A stretch of 25,553 nucleotides of DNA from Albirhodobacter sp042466415 (GTDB lineage Bacteria; Pseudomonadota; Alphaproteobacteria; Rhodobacterales; Rhodobacteraceae), in the NCBI RefSeq assembly GCF_042466415.1, contig NZ_JAXHCH010000004.1:1-25553 (forward strand), read 5' to 3'. How positions within the stretch are numbered: position 1 is the first letter of the stretch; each line of letters starts with the position of its first letter. Positions 23,061 through 25,553 of the stretch are shown in pieces. Made by a program: the position numbers and the translations under genes. The notes beneath the pieces were generated by a model. That model made no database searches and was not told the DNA's origin. It saw only the letters and a list, made by a program, of their open reading frames with translations.

Positions 23061-24104
23061 TTGTCTGACGAGAGCGCGATCAACCGCTCCCCCCTCCTGC
23101 CCGACAGGTACCCGCAAGGCGATTTCTTCGTCTGCGATATTTTTGATGCTGTTCCGAAAGCTGACATGGCCTCGATGGAGCATCCGATATTTTCGCTTTC
23201 GACCAAGCCAGATACGCGCGTTCGTGAGTATGAGCACAATGGCATCAAGATCGCGATCAAGCCTTCCGTGGACGGGCTAGCGACGGTCCATGACAGGGAC
23301 ATTCTCATTTACTGCATCAGCCAGCTCATGACAGCTATCAATGAAGGCAAGGAGGTGTCGCAAGCGGTTCGTTTCCGTGCGTTCGACATGCTTGTAGCAA
23401 CCAACCGGAATACAGCTGGTTCGGGGTATGCTCAGCTTAAAGCGGCTCTGGAGCGGCTGGCTGGTACGCGGATCAGCACCAATATCGTAACGGGTGGCCA
23501 AGAAGTGTTTCGGACATTCGGACTGATCGAGAGCGCTGAGGTTGTTCGTGAAACGCGTGATGGGCGGATGCAGGAAGTTGAGGTTAAGCTGTCGGACTGG
23601 GTGTTCAATGCTATCCAATCAAAAGAAGTTTTAACCCTTCACCGTGATTATTTCCGTCTTCGCAAACCTCTCGAACGGCGCATTTATGAGATTGCCCGCA
23701 AGCATTGTGGCGCACAAAAGGAATGGCGGATCAGTCTATCACTTCTTCAGAAAAAATGTGGATCGAACTCTACGTTGCGTGAATTTCGACGCCTTGTTAT
23801 GAACATCATCCGTGAAGACCAGTCACACGATCACATGCCCGATTATTCCATCGAAATGGATGAGCAGGAGGACATGATCCTTTTCACGAACCGGCAGAAT
23901 GTCAAAGTGGTCATGCCGCAAGCGGTAGCACCGCAGCTTGATCCTGATGTTTACGAGACCGCGCGTATGCTCGCCCCCGGTCATGATGTTCACTATCTTG
24001 AACGGGAATGGCGGCAGTGGTTGCCCGAAAAACCGTGCAATCCTGAAGCCGCTTTCCTAGGATTCTGCCGGAAGTGGGTGCAGAACAGAAAAAATACCAG
24101 ATAA
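23061..24104 (+). CDS. Replication initiator protein A (RPA family), copy 2
   Basis: 347 residues from TTG 23061, which has AAAGGG 7 bases upstream; an in-frame GTG at 23037 lies inside the last iteron and would give 355. The same blocks as copy 1 are present (R-S-P-L-L-P-D-R, D-F-F-V-C-D-I-F-D, H-R-D-Y-F-R-L-R-K-P-L-E-R-R-I-Y-E-I-A-R-K-H-C-G). Differences concentrate in the region after C-I-S-Q and in the second half around the DNA-contact helices, matching the different iterons. The stop is 2 bases from the convergent small partition gene. Confidence 0.9.
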   Translation: MSDESAINRSPLLPDRYPQGDFFVCDIFDAVPKADMASMEHPIFSLSTKPDTRVREYEHNGIKIAIKPSVDGLATVHDRDILIYCISQLMTAINEGKEVSQAVRFRAFDMLVATNRNTAGSGYAQLKAALERLAGTRISTNIVTGGQEVFRTFGLIESAEVVRETRDGRMQEVEVKLSDWVFNAIQSKEVLTLHRDYFRLRKPLERRIYEIARKHCGAQKEWRISLSLLQKKCGSNSTLREFRRLVMNIIREDQSHDHMPDYSIEMDEQEDMILFTNRQNVKVVMPQAVAPQLDPDVYETARMLAPGHDVHYLEREWRQWLPEKPCNPEAAFLGFCRKWVQNRKNTR

Positions 24105-24106
24105 TT

Positions 24107-24399
24107 TTAAATACCGGATTTATTTTTGTATAGCGCCCAGGCCTCCTCGATGATGACCCCTTGCTGAACTCCCCTGCGCCGGGCCTCATTGGCGGTTTCT
24201 TCTGAAACGCTGGGCATTACCTTGGCATGTGCCTGTCCGGTACGGGTGCTTGGCTTGCGCCCGCGCTTTTTTGCGGCTCACGGGTTACAAAGCCAAGCTT
24301 TTCCCCTGCCCTGTCTGTCTTCTCAACAGCCTGCGCACTCCTGTCCTTTTCGCGTGTCTTCAGACGACCCAGGTCGATGTTGAAAGGCTTGTCAGTCAT
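24107..24399 (-). pseudogene. Small partition protein of the second par locus, frameshifted
   Basis: ATG 24399 follows GGGGAGGAG and lies 2 bases after a ParA stop codon. The frame encodes M-T-D-K-P-F-N-I-D-L-G-R-L-K and reaches a run of six A (24272-24267). Before the run it is in one frame; after it the sensible continuation (K-K-R-G-R-K-P-S-T-R-T-G-Q-A-H-A-K-V-M-P-S-V-S-E-E-T..., I-I-E-E-A-W-A-L-Y-K) is in the -1 frame to 24107. Seven A would restore a 98-codon protein. Basic linker plus helix-rich end suggests a DNA-binding ParA partner. Confidence 0.65.
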
Positions 24400-24401
24400 G
24401 C

Positions 24402-24533
24402 TCACTCCTCCCCGGTCAGTCGTTGATAGACAGCTTGCGCAAACTGCGCCGCGTTCTCTATAGCGCCACCCATATTGCCTTGTGCGGGCATGGTATGCAG
24501 GGCACCTCCGAACTTAAAAAGCGCTGAGAAGGC
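24402..24533 (-). pseudogene. ParA C-terminal stub of the second par locus
   Basis: The last 43 codons, A-F-S-A-L-F-K-F-G-G-A-L, M-P-A-Q-G-N-M-G-G-A-I-E-N-A, F-A-Q-A-V-Y-Q-R-L-T-G-E-E, match the end of a plasmid ParA, followed by the small partition gene as in intact loci. The P-loop and everything before are gone, replaced in frame by transposase sequence. Confidence 0.65.
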
Positions 24534-24827
24534 TGAGCGTGTCAGATGTGGGATCGATGGCTGCAGCGCGTAAAGACAATCATCCAGCGGCAGTAGCGTG
24601 TGCCGCCGAAACGCCACAACCATTGCCTCCTCAGCCTCGGACAGAACGGTGGAACGCGGCTCCTTAGGCCTGGCATTGAGACCCTCGACAGTCTGTCGTT
24701 TGCACCACTTCGCGATCGTCTTCGGATTGATGCCCAGCTCCCGGCTCAACGCCGCGAGCGAAGCTTGCAATCGTTGTATTGCAGCTCTGACGGCGTGCGT
24801 TGTCGTGGCGCTAATGCTTCCTTCCAA
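24534..24827 (-). pseudogene. IS481-family transposase, N-terminal fragment
   Basis: 98 codons: A-L-S-R-E-L-G-I-N-P-K-T-I-A-K-W (HTH), P-K-E-P-R-S-T-V-L-S, V-V-A-F-R-R-H-T-L-L-P-L-D-D-C-L-Y-A-L-Q-P, I-P-H-L-T-R-S. This is the conserved start of IS481-type transposases, which lack OrfA. It ends exactly where ParA sequence begins; the DDE domain is absent. Upstream codons toward 24870 contain a stop, so the native start is also damaged. Confidence 0.8.
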
Positions 24828-24874
24828 GCCTGAGAAAGAATCGCACCATCAAACCATGGGATCAAACAATTAAT

Positions 24875-25112
24875 CGCGCGGTTACTATTAATATAAGATC
24901 AATGTAATCGAAAAAAGGAGAACACTGAAAAACGGAATAAATATTATCTATTTTTAATTAACCAAAATAACCTATTGAATATAAAATAACTTTGGAAAGC
25001 TGCCCGCACCTCCAGCCGACCTCAAATTAACCATTAGATTCAACCCGCCGCGGTGCGAAAGCGTATCAGGGGTTATGCTTCAGCTCAGAATTTACAGGCG
25101 TGGTGGCTAGCT
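24875..25112. promoter_or_regulatory. AT-rich region upstream of the RTX gene
   Basis: About 240 bp without a gene; the left half is very AT-rich (TTAATATAAG, TAAATATTAT, TTTTTAATTAACC). It is the only place for the RTX gene promoter. No clear -35/-10 pair chosen. Low GC suggests silencing by a nucleoid protein, which is speculative. Confidence 0.4.
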
Positions 25113-25553
25113 GTGACAATCTCGAATCAAATAATTGACCTATCCGGATATCAGTTCATTTCAGAACACAAAAATCCGCTTGGGTATAGCGAATCCGCCT
25201 ATATCCGTGTGAATAGTGATATGTTTGGCATGATCAATATAAATATGCCGTGGGATTTGCCAAACTATGGAGCTTCTGGATCTGAAGGCGACTTTGTTCA
25301 ATTTACGCACGACTTCGAGGATATTGGCGCGACAGTCATTCGCTGGCCATCGGGGGGGCATGCCGATGATGTGTTTATCCTAGACTTAGGTGATAATACT
25401 TCGTCGAACCCACTGCATGGAAACTTGATCATGATGAGTGGTATTAAAAATCTCCTTAAGATAGGTGAAATTACTGAGGACGATGCAATAAATGCCAAGT
25501 TTGCATATGATATGACTGACTTTTCAACCGGTGTTCAAGTCGGTTCCGTCGAT
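25113..25553 (+). CDS. N-terminal part of the glycosidase-like RTX protein (3' part at window start)
   Basis: An open frame of exactly 147 codons runs to the last base without a stop and is in frame with base 1. It includes V-I-R-W-P-S-G-G, resembling the V-R-Y-P-G-G motif near the N-terminus of RTX-linked glycosidases of clan-A type; the part at the window start supplies the later barrel strands. Together they make about 1,396 residues. The GTG at 25113 is chosen because a weak purine-rich TGGTGG sits 6 bases upstream. An alternative GTG at 25053 would add 20 residues (RKRIRG..), and a stop at 25035-25037 closes the frame upstream. No Sec signal peptide is visible, as expected for a type I secretion substrate. 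Start choice is uncertain; continuity with base 1 is inferred. Confidence 0.75.
   Translation, partial: MTISNQIIDLSGYQFISEHKNPLGYSESAYIRVNSDMFGMININMPWDLPNYGASGSEGDFVQFTHDFEDIGATVIRWPSGGHADDVFILDLGDNTSSNPLHGNLIMMSGIKNLLKIGEITEDDAINAKFAYDMTDFSTGVQVGSVD

Noticed and set aside
24402..24827. A single 141-codon gene
   Set aside because: It is a chimera: IS481 transposase N-terminus joined to a ParA C-terminus.
1..25553. tRNA, rRNA or riboswitch genes
   Set aside because: None recognised on either strand by eye; a covariance-model search would be needed to exclude small RNAs.

Overview
This 25.5 kb window looks like a complete, circular, mobilizable plasmid from an alphaproteobacterium, most likely a Rhodobacteraceae (Roseobacter/Paracoccus-type) host. 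The evidence for the host is two replication initiators of the RPA (replication initiator protein A) family, an IncQ/MobQ-type mobilization module, several IS families common in that group, and a Kps/Rkp-type polysaccharide exporter. The evidence for circularity is that the reading frame running off the right end (25113 to 25553) ends on a codon boundary and continues in frame, without a stop, at base 1. The joined protein of about 1,396 residues makes sense as a glycoside-hydrolase-like domain followed by RTX repeats. This is inferred, not proven.

Layout. (1) 1-3750 plus 25113-25553: secreted glycosidase-like RTX protein with four 396-bp tandem units. (2) 3847-4716: IS110 and IS3 debris. (3) 4790-5840: partition operon (ParA with an apparent ATT start, small ribbon-helix-helix-like partner, palindromic upstream site). 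(4) 6109-6675: yefM-yoeB toxin-antitoxin with a palindromic operator. (5) 6718-7494: short tyrosine recombinase preceded by two dyad sites. (6) 7497-9918: IS remnants, one hypothetical gene and one intact IS3-family element with a 3-bp target duplication. (7) 10058-17065: surface-polysaccharide cluster: ABC-2 permease on the minus strand and, divergently, the KpsE-like inner-membrane protein, KpsT-like ATPase, a two-domain GT4-GT2 glycosyltransferase, a sulfotransferase and a second GT2. (8) 17172-19653: IS remnant, MobQ relaxase, IncQ-like oriT, TraD-like protein and a frameshifted membrane mobilization protein. (9) 19657-20877: parDE with a nonsense-mutated toxin, and a truncated Phd-type antitoxin. 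(10) 20837-24104: two complete iteron origins, each with a DnaA box, AT-rich GTGTTA repeats, its own iteron family and its own RPA initiator. (11) 24107-24827: a second partition locus, ruined by a frameshift and by replacement of most of parA with IS481-type sequence.

How it fits together. The cargo is a sulfated or sulfatable surface-glycan module plus a secreted glycan-active RTX protein, a plausible attachment or biofilm kit. The backbone looks like a fusion of two related replicons: both initiators and origins are intact, while only one partition system is. Mobilization would depend on a helper type IV system, and export of the RTX protein on a type I secretion system elsewhere in the cell; neither is encoded here. 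GC content and coding style differ visibly between the GC-rich mob region and the AT-richer RTX and glycan genes, which fits a mosaic origin.
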